A DNA stretch of 64,000 nucleotides from Methylomonas sp. ZR1. GTDB taxonomy: Bacteria > Pseudomonadota > Gammaproteobacteria > Methylococcales > Methylomonadaceae. The stretch's first letter is position 1. Every line of letters begins with the position of its first letter. Under the pieces are notes generated by a model. It saw only the letters and a list, made by a program, of their open reading frames with translations. It searched no databases and had not been told where the DNA came from. The translations under genes and the position numbers were made by a program. The stretch spans positions 1,860,001 to 1,924,000 of the forward strand of contig NZ_RCST01000001.1 of assembly GCF_013141865.1 (NCBI RefSeq). The letters run 5' to 3'. Of this stretch, positions 53,304 through 62,125 are shown piece after piece.

Positions 53304-54281
53304 ATGACGCATTGGTATCCAGATAACTCGCAATCAATAGGCAAAACCCCATTAGTCCGGCTAAACCGCATTACCGACGGCGCGCCGGTGACTTTGCTGG
53401 CTAAAATCGAAGGCCGCAATCCGGCTTATTCCGTGAAATGCCGCATCGGCGCGGCGATGATTAACGACGCCCAGCAACGCGGCTTGCTGACCGCCGGCAA
53501 AGAACTGATAGAACCCACCAGCGGCAATACCGGCATCGCCCTAGCCTTCGTAGCCGCCGCGCGCGGCATTCCACTGACCCTGACCATGCCGGAAACCATG
53601 AGTCTGGAACGGCGCAAATTATTGGTGGCTTATGGCGCCAAACTGGTCCTCACCGAAGGCGCCAAGGGCATGAAAGGCGCGATAGCCAAAGCCGAAGAAA
53701 TTGCGGCCTCCGATCCGGACCGCTATGTACTGCTGCAACAGTTTAAAAACCCCGCCAACCCCAGCATCCACGAACTAACGACTGGCCCGGAAATCTGGAC
53801 CGACAGCGACGGTGCCATCGACATTTTAGTCTCCGGCGTCGGTACCGGCGGCACGATTACCGGGGTTTCGCGCTATATCAAATTCAAACAACGCAAACCT
53901 ATCATTTCTATTGCGGTAGAACCGGAAACTAGCCCAGTGTTAACACAGTTCCGGGCTGGCGAACCGCTACAGCCGGCGCCCCATAAGATCCAGGGCATCG
54001 GTGCCGGTTTCGTGCCGGATGTACTGGATTTATCCTTGGTTGACGAAATTGCCTTGGTCAGTAACGACGATGCCATAGCCTATGCCCGCCGCCTGGCGCG
54101 CGAGGAAGGCATCTTGGCCGGCATTTCCTGCGGTGCGGCAGTGGCCGCCGCGGTGCGGGTGGCCAAGCGTCCGGAACACGAAGGCAAAACCATTGTGGTC
54201 ATCTTGCCGGATTCCGGCGAGCGCTACTTGAGCTCGGCCTTGTTCGAAGGCCTGTTCGATCCGCAAGGTGTAGCGCTATGA
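53304..54281 (+). CDS. cysK: Cysteine synthase (O-acetylserine sulfhydrylase)
   Basis: 325 residues from the ATG at 53304 (GGGAG site upstream). [12 protein letters not shown] near residue 12, the PLP lysine in [11 protein letters not shown] (near residue 43), the [10 protein letters not shown] loop (near residue 70) and [14 protein letters not shown] (near residue 176) are classic CysK elements. It joins sulfide to O-acetylserine to give cysteine. It overlaps the serine acetyltransferase gene as ATGA, giving a coupled two-enzyme unit. It corresponds to SrpG of the cyanobacterial srp locus. The product, cysteine, is the substrate of the encapsulated desulfurase encoded downstream. Confidence 0.95.
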   Translation: MTHWYPDNSQSIGKTPLVRLNRITDGAPVTLLAKIEGRNPAYSVKCRIGAAMINDAQQRGLLTAGKELIEPTSGNTGIALAFVAAARGIPLTLTMPETMSLERRKLLVAYGAKLVLTEGAKGMKGAIAKAEEIAASDPDRYVLLQQFKNPANPSIHELTTGPEIWTDSDGAIDILVSGVGTGGTITGVSRYIKFKQRKPIISIAVEPETSPVLTQFRAGEPLQPAPHKIQGIGAGFVPDVLDLSLVDEIALVSNDDAIAYARRLAREEGILAGISCGAAVAAAVRVAKRPEHEGKTIVVILPDSGERYLSSALFEGLFDPQGVAL

Positions 54282-55207
54282 CCTTAAGCGAACACGGCCA
54301 ACGCTGGGAAATCGATGCTCTGGTTGCAGAACTGCGCGAACTGCGCCTGCAATCTCTGGAAAACCGGCATCGCCGTGAACATCCGCCCAAATTGCCTTCC
54401 CGTAAGATTTTGAGCCAAATCGTCGACAACTTGGGCGCGGCGCTGTTCCCAAACCGGCTGGGAATGCCCGACCTGACTGACGAAGGCATCGATTATTTCG
54501 TCGGCCACACGCTGGATAGTCTGCTACGGCAATTGCAACGGCAAATCGGCCTGGAATTGCAATTTGTCGCCGAACAGCAAGGCCTATCCGTGGATACTCG
54601 CAGCCAAGCGACAGACATCACCCGGCAGTTTGCGGCCCAGTTGCCTGCTGTGCGGCAATTGATCGACACAGATATTCAAGCTGCCTACGAGGGCGACCCC
54701 GCCGCGCGTTGCGCCGATGAAGTGTTGGTTTGCTATCCAGGCATCACCGCGGTGATTCATCACCGACTAGCGCATGTGCTGTACCAATTGGGTCTGCCGT
54801 TGGTGGCGCGCGTGATCAGCGAAGTTGCGCATTCCGCCACTGGGATCGACATCCATCCGGGCGCGCAAATCGGCGAAAGCTTTTTTATCGATCACGGCAC
54901 CGGTGTGGTAATCGGCGAAACGGCAGTCATCGGCCGCCGAGTGCGCTTATATCAAGCGGTGACGCTGGGCGCCAAACGCTTTGACAAGGACGACAACGGC
55001 ATTCTGGTCAAGGGTAACGCCCGCCACCCCATCGTTGAAGACGATGTGGTGATTTATGCCGGTGCCACGATCCTGGGACGTATCACCATTGGCCGCGGCT
55101 CGACGATAGGCGGCAACGTCTGGCTCACCCACAGCGTGCCGCCGGACAGCCTGGTCAGCCAGGGCCAGAATCGCACGGAAGTATTTGCCGGCGGCGGCGG
55201 GATTTAA
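54278..55207 (+). CDS. cysE: Serine O-acetyltransferase (EpsC/SrpH type)
   Basis: 309 residues, longer at the N-terminus than E. coli CysE. The helical N-terminal domain includes [20 protein letters not shown] near residue 49. The left-handed beta-helix (about residues 170-300) contains [20 protein letters not shown] with the catalytic His/Asp pair, [12 protein letters not shown] and [14 protein letters not shown]. It ends in GGGGI, the type of tail that docks into cysteine synthase. It supplies O-acetylserine to CysK. The gene is coupled to cysK by a four-base overlap and precedes the encapsulin shell gene by about 100 bases, the gene order known from family 2A encapsulin loci. Confidence 0.93.
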   Translation: MTLSEHGQRWEIDALVAELRELRLQSLENRHRREHPPKLPSRKILSQIVDNLGAALFPNRLGMPDLTDEGIDYFVGHTLDSLLRQLQRQIGLELQFVAEQQGLSVDTRSQATDITRQFAAQLPAVRQLIDTDIQAAYEGDPAARCADEVLVCYPGITAVIHHRLAHVLYQLGLPLVARVISEVAHSATGIDIHPGAQIGESFFIDHGTGVVIGETAVIGRRVRLYQAVTLGAKRFDKDDNGILVKGNARHPIVEDDVVIYAGATILGRITIGRGSTIGGNVWLTHSVPPDSLVSQGQNRTEVFAGGGGI

Positions 55208-55305
55208 TCTCAACGGCCAATCGGCGCTTTTTCAAACCAACATTGATTAATCAGTCACTAAAAACACTTTAACCAACCACCACCCACTAAGAAAGGAAAA
55301 TCACC

Positions 55306-56223
55306 ATGTCAGACATTCATCAAGCCCATACCGCGTTAGGCGACGTCGCTGCGCGCACCTTATCCAACGCCACCAAAACCGTGCCCATGATGGGTACGAT
55401 CACGCCTCGCTGGCTGGTGCATTTAATGCACTGGGTACCAGTCGAAGCGGGTATTTACCGGGTCAACAAAGTGAAAAGCGAAACCAGCATCGCCGTCGAC
55501 TGCTCCAGCCTGGACGAAAAAGTGTTGCCGCAAACCTATGTGGATTACGAAGAATGGGGTCGCGAATATCGCTTGAACGCCGTCAACACCGTGCTAGACG
55601 TTCACACCCGCGTGGCCGATTTGTACAGCAGCCCTTACAACCAAATCCACGAACAGCTGCGCTTGACCATCGAAACCGTCAAAGAGCGTCAAGAAAGCGA
55701 GCTGATCAACAATGCCGAATACGGCTTGTTGAACAACGTCGCGCCCGCGCAAAAAGTGCAAACCCGCAAAGGCTCGCCAACTCCTGACGACCTGGACGAA
55801 TTGATTGCCCGAGTCTGGAAAGAACCCGCCTTCTTCCTGGCCCACCCACGCGCCATCGCCGCCTTCGGCCGCGAAGCGACTCGCCGCGGCACACCGCCAC
55901 CAACCATTTCCATGTTCGGTTCGCAATTTTTAACTTGGCGCGGCCTGCCTTTGATTCCGACCGACAAGCTAAAAATCACCAACGGCAAAACCAATATCCT
56001 GCTGTTGCGCACCGGCGAAAGCCGTCAAGGCGTAGTCGGTTTGTATCAACCCAATCTGACCGACGAACTGAGCATGGGCCTGTCCGTGCGTTTCATGGGC
56101 ATCAACCACAAAGCTATCGCCTCCTATCTGGTCTCCCTGTATTGCTCGCTGGCGGTGTTGACCGAGGACGCCATCGGCGTATTGGAGAATGTCGAAATAG
56201 GCAACTACTATGACTACCAATAA
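55306..56223 (+). CDS. srpI: Family 2A encapsulin shell protein
   Basis: 305 residues with an AGGAAAA ribosome site. The sequence begins MSDIHQAHTALGDVAARTLSN; later WLVHLMHWVPVEAGIYRVNK, LYSSPYNQIHEQLRLTIETV and NNAEYGLLNNVAP match SrpI-type shell proteins of the HK97 fold. No cyclic-nucleotide-binding insertion is present, which places it in family 2A rather than 2B. The shell is expected to form a 60-subunit, T=1 capsid. It overlaps the desulfurase gene by 14 bases, so cargo and shell are co-translated. Characterised homologues store elemental sulfur produced by the encapsulated cysteine desulfurase. Confidence 0.93.
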   Translation: MSDIHQAHTALGDVAARTLSNATKTVPMMGTITPRWLVHLMHWVPVEAGIYRVNKVKSETSIAVDCSSLDEKVLPQTYVDYEEWGREYRLNAVNTVLDVHTRVADLYSSPYNQIHEQLRLTIETVKERQESELINNAEYGLLNNVAPAQKVQTRKGSPTPDDLDELIARVWKEPAFFLAHPRAIAAFGREATRRGTPPPTISMFGSQFLTWRGLPLIPTDKLKITNGKTNILLLRTGESRQGVVGLYQPNLTDELSMGLSVRFMGINHKAIASYLVSLYCSLAVLTEDAIGVLENVEIGNYYDYQ

Positions 56224-57853
56224 CGTTGACCTGGCTGGCCTGGCGCAACAAGCGCTGAGCGGCGGCACCGTGCCCGCGGGCTTGCCGGATGCCGCCGAAT
56301 TGACGCGCTTGGCCAATCAGATTTTCCTGGAAGTGCCTAATGCTGGCGAAGCCATCGATACCGTACCGGTCTCGGCGGCAACTGCCGTACCGTTTAATAA
56401 CGTCAGTTCCGGTTTCGACTCCCGGCCTGGCATCGACGACACGGCTATCTCAGCCTTGGTGCAACGCAGTTTTGCTTTGCCCGGCACAGCGGATTTGCAA
56501 ACCGCCCTTGCCACACCGTTTGGTAAAACTCAGCCCACCACGCCTAGTACGTCATCGTTTTATTTTATAACCGAGGTATCCGCGTTGGCACGTGCGGCGC
56601 AAGTACCGGGTTTGGGTTCCGCGCATCCGCCGTTTGATGTCCATGCGGTGCGGCGAGACTTTCCAATTTTGCAAGAGCGTGTAAACGGTTATCCACTAGC
56701 TTGGCTGGATAACGCCGCTACCACGCAAAAGCCGCAGGTGGTGATTGATCGGATTTCCGAGTTTTATCAGCACGAAAACTCCAACATCCACCGGGCCGCG
56801 CATGAATTGGCTGCACGTGCTACCGATGCCTATGAAGGCGCACGACAAATCGTCGCGCGTTTTATCAATGCCTCGTCCGCCGATGAAGTAGTGTTCGTGC
56901 GTGGTGCTACCGAAGCCATCAATCTTGTAGCCAAAAGTTGGGGTAAGCAAAACATTGGCGCGGGCGACGAAATCGTCATCAGCTGGCTGGAACACCACGC
57001 CAACATCGTGCCCTGGCAGCAACTGTGCGCGGAAACCGGTGCGGTACTTAGAGTGATCCCGGTCGATGATAACGGCCAAGTGATTTTGGCCGAGTATCAA
57101 AAACTGCTGAATGCCAAAACCAAGCTAGTGTCGTTTACGCAGGTCTCGAATGCTTTAGGCACCGTCACGCCGGCGCAGGAAATGATCGAACTAGCCCACC
57201 GGGCCGGCGCTAAAGTGTTGCTGGACGGCGCGCAATCGGTGTCGCATTTAAAGGTTGATGTACAGGCTTTGGATTGCGATTGGTTGGCGTTTTCCGGCCA
57301 CAAAATCTTCGGTCCGACTGGTATCGGCGTGCTGTACGGCAAAGCGGAAGTTCTGGAGGCTACCCAGCCTTGGCAAGGCGGCGGGAATATGATCGAAGAC
57401 GTCACCTTCGAGAAAACCGTCTACCAACCCGCACCCGCCAAATTCGAAGCCGGCACCGGCAATATTGCCGACGCGGTGGGTTTGGGTGCGGCGCTGGAAT
57501 ATCTGAACAAAATCGGTATCGAAAATGTAGCCCGTTACGAGCATGAATTGCTGGTTTATGCGATGCATGCCTTGCAAGCCATACCGGGTCTGCGTTTGAT
57601 CGGCACCGCGCCGGAAAAAACCAGCGTGGCGTCGTTCGTGATAGACGGTCATAGCACTCAAGATATTGGTAAAGCCTTGAATGAGGCCGGCATCGCCGTG
57701 CGCTCCGGCCATCATTGCGCACAGCCCATTTTGCGACGCTTTGGTTTGGAAAGTACCGTAAGACCCTCGTTGGCGTTTTATAACACTTACGAGGAAATCG
57801 ATAGGTTAACGGCAACCCTAAAACGGTTGCAGTGCACTTCTCGGCGGTTTTAG
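56210..57853 (+). CDS. SufS-type cysteine desulfurase with N-terminal encapsulin-targeting extension
   Basis: 547 residues. Residues 1-142 are an Ala/Pro/Gly/Thr-rich, low-complexity extension with short conserved-looking segments (DAAELTRLANQIFLEVP near 28-44, VQRSFALPG near 84-92, SSFYFITEVSALARAAQVPG near 115-134). The SufS domain starts at VHAVRRDFPILQ and has DNAATTQKP, HRAAHELAARATDAYEGAR, the PLP lysine in FSGHKIFGPTGIGVLYG, and the catalytic cysteine in SGHHCAQPILRRFG. The extension is the kind that loads desulfurase into family 2A encapsulin shells. It takes sulfur from cysteine as persulfide. It is the last gene of the operon. Confidence 0.93.
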   Translation: MTTNNVDLAGLAQQALSGGTVPAGLPDAAELTRLANQIFLEVPNAGEAIDTVPVSAATAVPFNNVSSGFDSRPGIDDTAISALVQRSFALPGTADLQTALATPFGKTQPTTPSTSSFYFITEVSALARAAQVPGLGSAHPPFDVHAVRRDFPILQERVNGYPLAWLDNAATTQKPQVVIDRISEFYQHENSNIHRAAHELAARATDAYEGARQIVARFINASSADEVVFVRGATEAINLVAKSWGKQNIGAGDEIVISWLEHHANIVPWQQLCAETGAVLRVIPVDDNGQVILAEYQKLLNAKTKLVSFTQVSNALGTVTPAQEMIELAHRAGAKVLLDGAQSVSHLKVDVQALDCDWLAFSGHKIFGPTGIGVLYGKAEVLEATQPWQGGGNMIEDVTFEKTVYQPAPAKFEAGTGNIADAVGLGAALEYLNKIGIENVARYEHELLVYAMHALQAIPGLRLIGTAPEKTSVASFVIDGHSTQDIGKALNEAGIAVRSGHHCAQPILRRFGLESTVRPSLAFYNTYEEIDRLTATLKRLQCTSRRF

Positions 57854-57863
57854 CCTAACATTC

Positions 57864-57895
57864 TGAGGTCAAGGCGGCATACAGTCTTGACCTCA
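57864..57895 (+). terminator. Hairpin after the desulfurase gene
   Basis: TGAGGTCAAG (57864-57873) and CTTGACCTCA (57886-57895) form a perfect 10-bp stem, ten bases after the stop codon. Only a short A/T tail follows, so termination strength is uncertain, but the position suits the end of the sulfur operon. Confidence 0.65.
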
Positions 57896-57994
57896 AATAC
57901 TCGCGCTGGAAAAACATTTTCAACGTGAGGATGTGCGAAAAAGCCGCTATAAAAAATCTTGGTTCTAGGGTTCTAGGCCTTATATCTAAACGTA

Positions 57995-58025
57995 TCGGTA
58001 ACGCCAATTATCCTGGCGTTACCGA
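57995..58025 (-). terminator. Perfect 12-bp hairpin after the PepSY gene
   Basis: TCGGTAACGCCA (57995-58006) and TGGCGTTACCGA (58014-58025) pair fully around ATTATCC. It lies 12 bases beyond the minus-strand PepSY stop and about 140 bases past the plus-strand desulfurase stop, so it may terminate both convergent transcripts. Confidence 0.6.
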
Positions 58026-58037
58026 ACATTTATTATC

Positions 58038-59678
58038 TTAACTACGGGTTTCCGTAGCCAGCTCCAGCGCCGACTGTGGTACGGCTGCCTTGCGTTTTTT
58101 CGGCTTAAAGGTTTTGACCAGCCTTTTCCATCCCACCACCAGCGAACTGGCGCCCAGTACCAAACCGAAACCCACCCAGGTCAACATCCAGGCATCCCAG
58201 ATCGGCCGGTGATACAGCCAACCGAAATCCCAATGATGCAAACCCGAATATAACCAGCGAAACACCCGGCGACTGCGATCCAGCTTGGCTAGCAAGCTAC
58301 CGTCTTGCGGGTCCAGATAAAACCGGGTGCCGGCTGCGTCTGCCAGCTCTACCACGACCACCGGCAACGGTTTTTCCACCAAGCTTTGATGATGCCGCGG
58401 GTAATAATAGCTGTCGTAGTCTTCCAAGAGTTCCTGGCTGGCGATGGGCGTATCTTGCGACACACGCAAGATCGCGTCGGTTACCGAGATTTTATTGAAT
58501 TGCTGAACCGCCCCATCCACCGCTTGCGGTAATCGCTGACCATCGCGGCCATAAGCCAATAACACTGCTTCGCCACCCAAACGCCGCCAACTCAACTCGA
58601 CAACATCCTTGCCATCCGCGTTGCTAAGCGGGCCGGGTTGCCAATTGCGCATTGCATCGGGTAACACCTTGCCCAAATATCTGTTCAGTTCTTGCCGTGT
58701 GAGATTGGCTTCGGAAAATAATTTGCCGGGATTGGTGTCGATAAATCCGCTCAGCGCCCAAGACAGCGCCACGGTCCCGCCGATCAAACCGCTCCAGAAA
58801 TGCCATTTAAACCAAAACTCCCGGTACGGTTGCGTACGGCCTTGCGAATAGGTGGGCTTGCCGTTAAATCCCGGCCGCCAGCGCAACCAGCCGATAATCA
58901 AACCGGTGATGCACGCGATAGTCGCGCCCAAGCCGGACCACAATTGCACGTCGTGGCGATATTGCCCCAAACCAATGGCCTCCAGAGGTTTGAATAAATG
59001 CAGCCAATTGCCGGCATAGTAAAACGCCCTATCGACGCGGGTCGAGGCATGCAGGACTTCGCCGGTACGCGCCGAAATCAACAACTCGTCACCGTCGTCG
59101 CTAGCTACCCGATGAAACGGCCGCAAAGCCTCCTGATTACGCAGAATAATCGGGGCTTCCACCGTTTCCACTACTTGCAAATTATGGTTAATACCCTCGC
59201 GTTTGAACCAGTCGTCAGCGATGCGTAGCGCCTGCTCCACCGAAGTTTCGCGCAAGCTGCCGTCCAGTGCGGACAGCGCAAAGCGCGCGCCTTTGGTATC
59301 TTCCACCAGCCAAAACGGCTCGTCGTTACGTCTTACCAAGCGGGCATCGGCTATACCGACAGACGCTTCGGCCCAATTGCCCGATTCGGTTTTAGCTTGC
59401 GCGCCATGTTCACCCATGTTTGCCGGCTTGGATTGATGTTGCGCGGCAAAAAGCTTACGTTGCTCGGCACTGCGGTCCCAGGCTTCGCCCAAGCTCAACC
59501 AGCCTACTTCGGGCGCCAGGCTTTCCGCGTGCGCCAATTGCTGGCTGCGGCTTTGCGTGGTCGGCGTCGAATAGATAATCGCAATGCCGGTAAAAAACCA
59601 GAAAAACATGAACAAAGCCAACACCACCCCCAGCCAGCGGTGGGTTTCATATAACAACCAATTCAAAGACTTTTTCAT
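58038..59678 (-). CDS. PepSY-associated TM-helix membrane protein
   Basis: 546 residues. The N-terminal helix (WLLYETHRWLGVVLALFMFF, near residue 8-27) with its HRWLG is the standard opening of PepSY_TM proteins. PepSY-like periplasmic segments lie around residues 110-210 and 415-470 (FYLDPQDGSLLAKLDRSRRV). Further helices occur near 245-265, 295-315 and 490-515. The family includes PiuB-like iron-uptake-associated proteins and flavin/heme-linked reductases; histidines in the helices (HLFKPL, WHFWSG, LHHWDF) could bind heme. It is the last gene of a periplasmic redox operon. A strong AGGAGG site precedes the ATG. Function unproven. Confidence 0.8.
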   Translation of the reverse strand: MKKSLNWLLYETHRWLGVVLALFMFFWFFTGIAIIYSTPTTQSRSQQLAHAESLAPEVGWLSLGEAWDRSAEQRKLFAAQHQSKPANMGEHGAQAKTESGNWAEASVGIADARLVRRNDEPFWLVEDTKGARFALSALDGSLRETSVEQALRIADDWFKREGINHNLQVVETVEAPIILRNQEALRPFHRVASDDGDELLISARTGEVLHASTRVDRAFYYAGNWLHLFKPLEAIGLGQYRHDVQLWSGLGATIACITGLIIGWLRWRPGFNGKPTYSQGRTQPYREFWFKWHFWSGLIGGTVALSWALSGFIDTNPGKLFSEANLTRQELNRYLGKVLPDAMRNWQPGPLSNADGKDVVELSWRRLGGEAVLLAYGRDGQRLPQAVDGAVQQFNKISVTDAILRVSQDTPIASQELLEDYDSYYYPRHHQSLVEKPLPVVVVELADAAGTRFYLDPQDGSLLAKLDRSRRVFRWLYSGLHHWDFGWLYHRPIWDAWMLTWVGFGLVLGASSLVVGWKRLVKTFKPKKRKAAVPQSALELATETRS

Positions 59679-59768
59679 TGCCGCCCTCCTAAACGCCCTT
59701 TGTTGATGACACTATCCGTTGAAAATTACTTTGCACTTCTCCGCCCCTATACACACTTCCTTAAACTC

Positions 59769-60359
59769 TTATTGACCAGCCTGCGCGGACTTGCCTAAAC
59801 CTTGCACAATCTCCAGGGCCTTTTCGACATTTTCGGCGGGTTGCAAGTCGCCGACGCTAGCGACGATTTTGCCGTCCGCCGCTACCACAAACGTGGTCCG
59901 GGCTATGGCACCGTGATTGACCTGTACACCGCGACTATCCAAGCGCCCGGTTTTTGATTCGTCCACGCTCAAGCCATAAGCATTGGCAATCTTGCCGTCC
60001 GTATCCGAGGCCACCGGAAATTTGCTGGCGCAATAATCAGGATCGGCCGAGAACTCGTTCAACCGCTCGATACTATCCAAGGACACGCCCACGATCGTCG
60101 CACCGGCGGCGGCGAATTTGTCGTGATTGATCGCAAAGGTTCTCGCTTGAATATTGCAGCCGCGCCCATAAGCGGTCGGATAGAAATACACCACCACCGG
60201 ACCTTTGCCGCGCGCTTCCTTCAAGGAATAGGCAAACGGTTTGCCGGCAAACGAGGCTTGGGTCTCGAAATCCGGCGCGACATCGCCTTCTTGCAAGCCG
60301 GCCAGCACCGAAAATGCCACTAACAGCGATAATGCGCTTCCCAGAAAAAATCGTTTCAT
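59769..60359 (-). CDS. Periplasmic peroxiredoxin (AhpC/TSA-BCP type), paralogue 1
   Basis: 196 residues with a Sec signal peptide (cleavage near residue 20). The thioredoxin-fold domain opens with GDVAPDFETQASFAGKPF. The peroxidatic cysteine is in YPTAYGRGCNIQARTF (near residue 68), where most members have C-x-x-E rather than C-N-I-Q-A. A second cysteine in DYCASKFPVASD (near residue 113) may be resolving. RGVQVNHGAIARTTFVV near residue 143 is shared with the second paralogue. It probably reduces peroxides in the periplasm, perhaps with electrons from the cytochromes encoded beside it. Start chosen at ATG with GGAG upstream. Confidence 0.85.
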   Translation of the reverse strand: MKRFFLGSALSLLVAFSVLAGLQEGDVAPDFETQASFAGKPFAYSLKEARGKGPVVVYFYPTAYGRGCNIQARTFAINHDKFAAAGATIVGVSLDSIERLNEFSADPDYCASKFPVASDTDGKIANAYGLSVDESKTGRLDSRGVQVNHGAIARTTFVVAADGKIVASVGDLQPAENVEKALEIVQGLGKSAQAGQ

Positions 60360-60412
60360 CTCAACTCCGTAAAAAAGATAGGGAATACGTTTCAGTCGAA
60401 CTCCTAAGCTCG

Positions 60413-61135
60413 CTACAAGCCCGACAGGTATTCCACTAAGGCATTCAGCTCATCGTCGTTCAGGGACTTGGCAATTTTGTTCATCACCGCTTCCGGACTG
60501 TTCTTGCGCTCGCCCAGTTTCCAATTGGTCAATTGACTGCGCAGATAAACCCGGCGTTGTCCGACAATCACCGGATAAATGACGTTATCCGCAATCTTGC
60601 CTTTGCCGTTCTCACCGTGACAACTGGCACAAGCAGGCAAATCCCGCGCCGCATCGCCGTTTACAAACAAATTTTTAGCGAGCGGATTGTCGGCGATCCG
60701 CTCGCCTCGCATGACTTTTTGGCTGGCAAAATATGCGGCGATGTCGGCCATGTCTTCTTGTGTCAGATCGGCGGCCATCACATTCATGATTTCGTGATTG
60801 CGAGCGCCGGATTTAAAATCGCTGAGCTGTTTAACCAGATAGCCGGCGTATTGACCGGCGTGGCTGGGAATTCTGACATCGCCGCTGTTGCCGTCCTCGC
60901 CATGACACTCCTGGCAACGTTCGTCAGCCGACTTTTGTTTACCCACGACCGGGTTGCCGTTGCCGATGCGTTGCAAAGAAAGTTCATCGCCCTGCTCCGC
61001 TAATACGGTTTTCGCCGAGGCCAATAAGGCAAAGGTACTAACGGCCAGCCACGGGCTGCGGCGGCGCCAATGATGCCTTCCTCCACGGGGTTTGGTGTCG
61101 GGCGCCACAGCGCATAGCCAACGGCAAAACCCCAT
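60413..61135 (-). CDS. Diheme cytochrome c4-like protein
   Basis: 240 residues. Two covalent heme motifs, CQECH (near residue 74) and CASCH (near residue 168), each with a following methionine-containing helix (MNVMAADLTQEDMADIAAYF; and ALVEYLSGL at the end). This tandem class I arrangement is cytochrome c4. The N-terminus is unusually long and basic (WRRR) before the hydrophobic stretch LAVSTFALLASA, so the true start may differ, but no alternative ATG is available. The gene lies between two peroxiredoxin paralogues, starting two bases after the upstream one ends. It probably passes electrons in the periplasm. Confidence 0.88.
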   Translation of the reverse strand: MGFCRWLCAVAPDTKPRGGRHHWRRRSPWLAVSTFALLASAKTVLAEQGDELSLQRIGNGNPVVGKQKSADERCQECHGEDGNSGDVRIPSHAGQYAGYLVKQLSDFKSGARNHEIMNVMAADLTQEDMADIAAYFASQKVMRGERIADNPLAKNLFVNGDAARDLPACASCHGENGKGKIADNVIYPVIVGQRRVYLRSQLTNWKLGERKNSPEAVMNKIAKSLNDDELNALVEYLSGL

Positions 61136-61137
61136 GC

Positions 61138-61731
61138 CTAGTTCGCCTTCGGTCGATCAGCGGCGAGCTTTTCCACGACTTCCAGTGCTTTGGCGACATT
61201 TTCTTCCGGCTTCAAGCCGCCCAAGGTCGCAGCGATTTTGCCGTTCGGCGTGATCACGAAGGTGGTGCGCTCCGCAAAGCCGTGGTTGATTTCCACGCCC
61301 CTACTATCGGTTTTACCCGGCGCGGCGGCTTTCACGGCAATATCGTAATTGCCGGAGATTTTGCCGTCGGCATCGGATGCCACCGGAAACTTGCTGGCGC
61401 AGTAATTAGGATCGGCGGAAAAGTCGTTCAGGCGCTCGATGCTGTCCAGCGATACCCCGACGATACTGGCACCGGCGGCGGCAAATTTTTCGTGATTGAC
61501 CGCAAAGCTATGCGCCTGCAAATTGCAGCCGCCGGTATAAGCGGACGGATAGAAATACACGACAACCGGACCGTTTTTCAAAGCATCCTCAAGCGTGTAA
61601 TTAAAAGCCTTGCCGGCCAGGGAAGCTTGCGCTTGAAAATCCGGGGCTGGATGGCCTTCCGGCAGCGCGGCCATCACCGGCAAAGCAAAGACGGCAGGCA
61701 GCAGGCTTTTCAAAAATAAGTTTTTCATCAT
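61138..61731 (-). CDS. Periplasmic peroxiredoxin (AhpC/TSA-BCP type), paralogue 2
   Basis: 197 residues, clearly homologous to the protein encoded at 59769-60359 along its whole length. A signal peptide ends near residue 21 (PVMAA). The peroxidatic cysteine is in YPSAYTGGCNLQAHSF (near residue 69), the second in NYCASKFPVASDADG (near residue 114). RGVEINHGFAERTTFVI near residue 144 parallels the other copy. The duplication flanks the cytochrome c4 gene, an arrangement suggesting a tandem duplication within the operon or functional pairing. Starts at either of two adjacent ATG codons (61731 or 61728). Confidence 0.85.
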   Translation of the reverse strand: MMKNLFLKSLLPAVFALPVMAALPEGHPAPDFQAQASLAGKAFNYTLEDALKNGPVVVYFYPSAYTGGCNLQAHSFAVNHEKFAAAGASIVGVSLDSIERLNDFSADPNYCASKFPVASDADGKISGNYDIAVKAAAPGKTDSRGVEINHGFAERTTFVITPNGKIAATLGGLKPEENVAKALEVVEKLAADRPKAN

Positions 61732-61738
61732 TTTTCAA

Positions 61739-62125
61739 TTAGAGGGGTTTGTATTTGTCGTGGCAGGCGCCGCGGCATTGTTTGGAAAAGTCGTTGGCGG
61801 CCACAGCAGCCGTATCGAAATCGCCAGCCGTCAGTGCATTCTGAATATTCGCCGCCTTGTCCTGATATTCCTTGGCGTTATGCGTGGCGTCGTCAGCGTT
61901 GCCACGCTTGGCAAAAAATCCTTCGACCAGTTTGAATTCGTCCTGTAATTGCTTGGCTTGGGTTACCGCGGTGTTGGCGTCCTTGGCGGCAATATTGTTT
62001 TGCACTTCCTGAATTTTGGTTTCCACATCATTCATTAACTCTTCGAAATCAAATTCGCTTTCGGCAATCACCGCGCTGCTGCTGAGAACCAACCCAATTC
62101 CGAAAAGATAAATCGTCTTTCGCAT
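61739..62125 (-). CDS. Small c-type cytochrome with C-X3-CH heme motif (class II-like)
   Basis: 128 residues with a signal peptide (cleavage after IAE, near residue 22) and an all-helical body rich in Ala, Asp and Gln. At the extreme C-terminus it reads KQCRGACHDKYKPL, so the heme motif has three residues between the cysteines rather than two. The C-terminal heme and four-helix character resemble cytochrome c'/c-556 (class II), where the motif is CXXCH. The codons (TGC CGC GGC GCC TGC CAC) are unambiguous. It is the first gene of the operon with two peroxiredoxins, cytochrome c4 and a PepSY protein. Whether heme is attached is not known. Confidence 0.75.
   Translation of the reverse strand: MRKTIYLFGIGLVLSSSAVIAESEFDFEELMNDVETKIQEVQNNIAAKDANTAVTQAKQLQDEFKLVEGFFAKRGNADDATHNAKEYQDKAANIQNALTAGDFDTAAVAANDFSKQCRGACHDKYKPL

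Noticed and set aside
57956..57979. Short tandem repeat GGTTCTAGGGTTCTAGG as a CRISPR or attachment-site remnant
   Set aside because: Only two 8-base units, no spacers, no integrase nearby.
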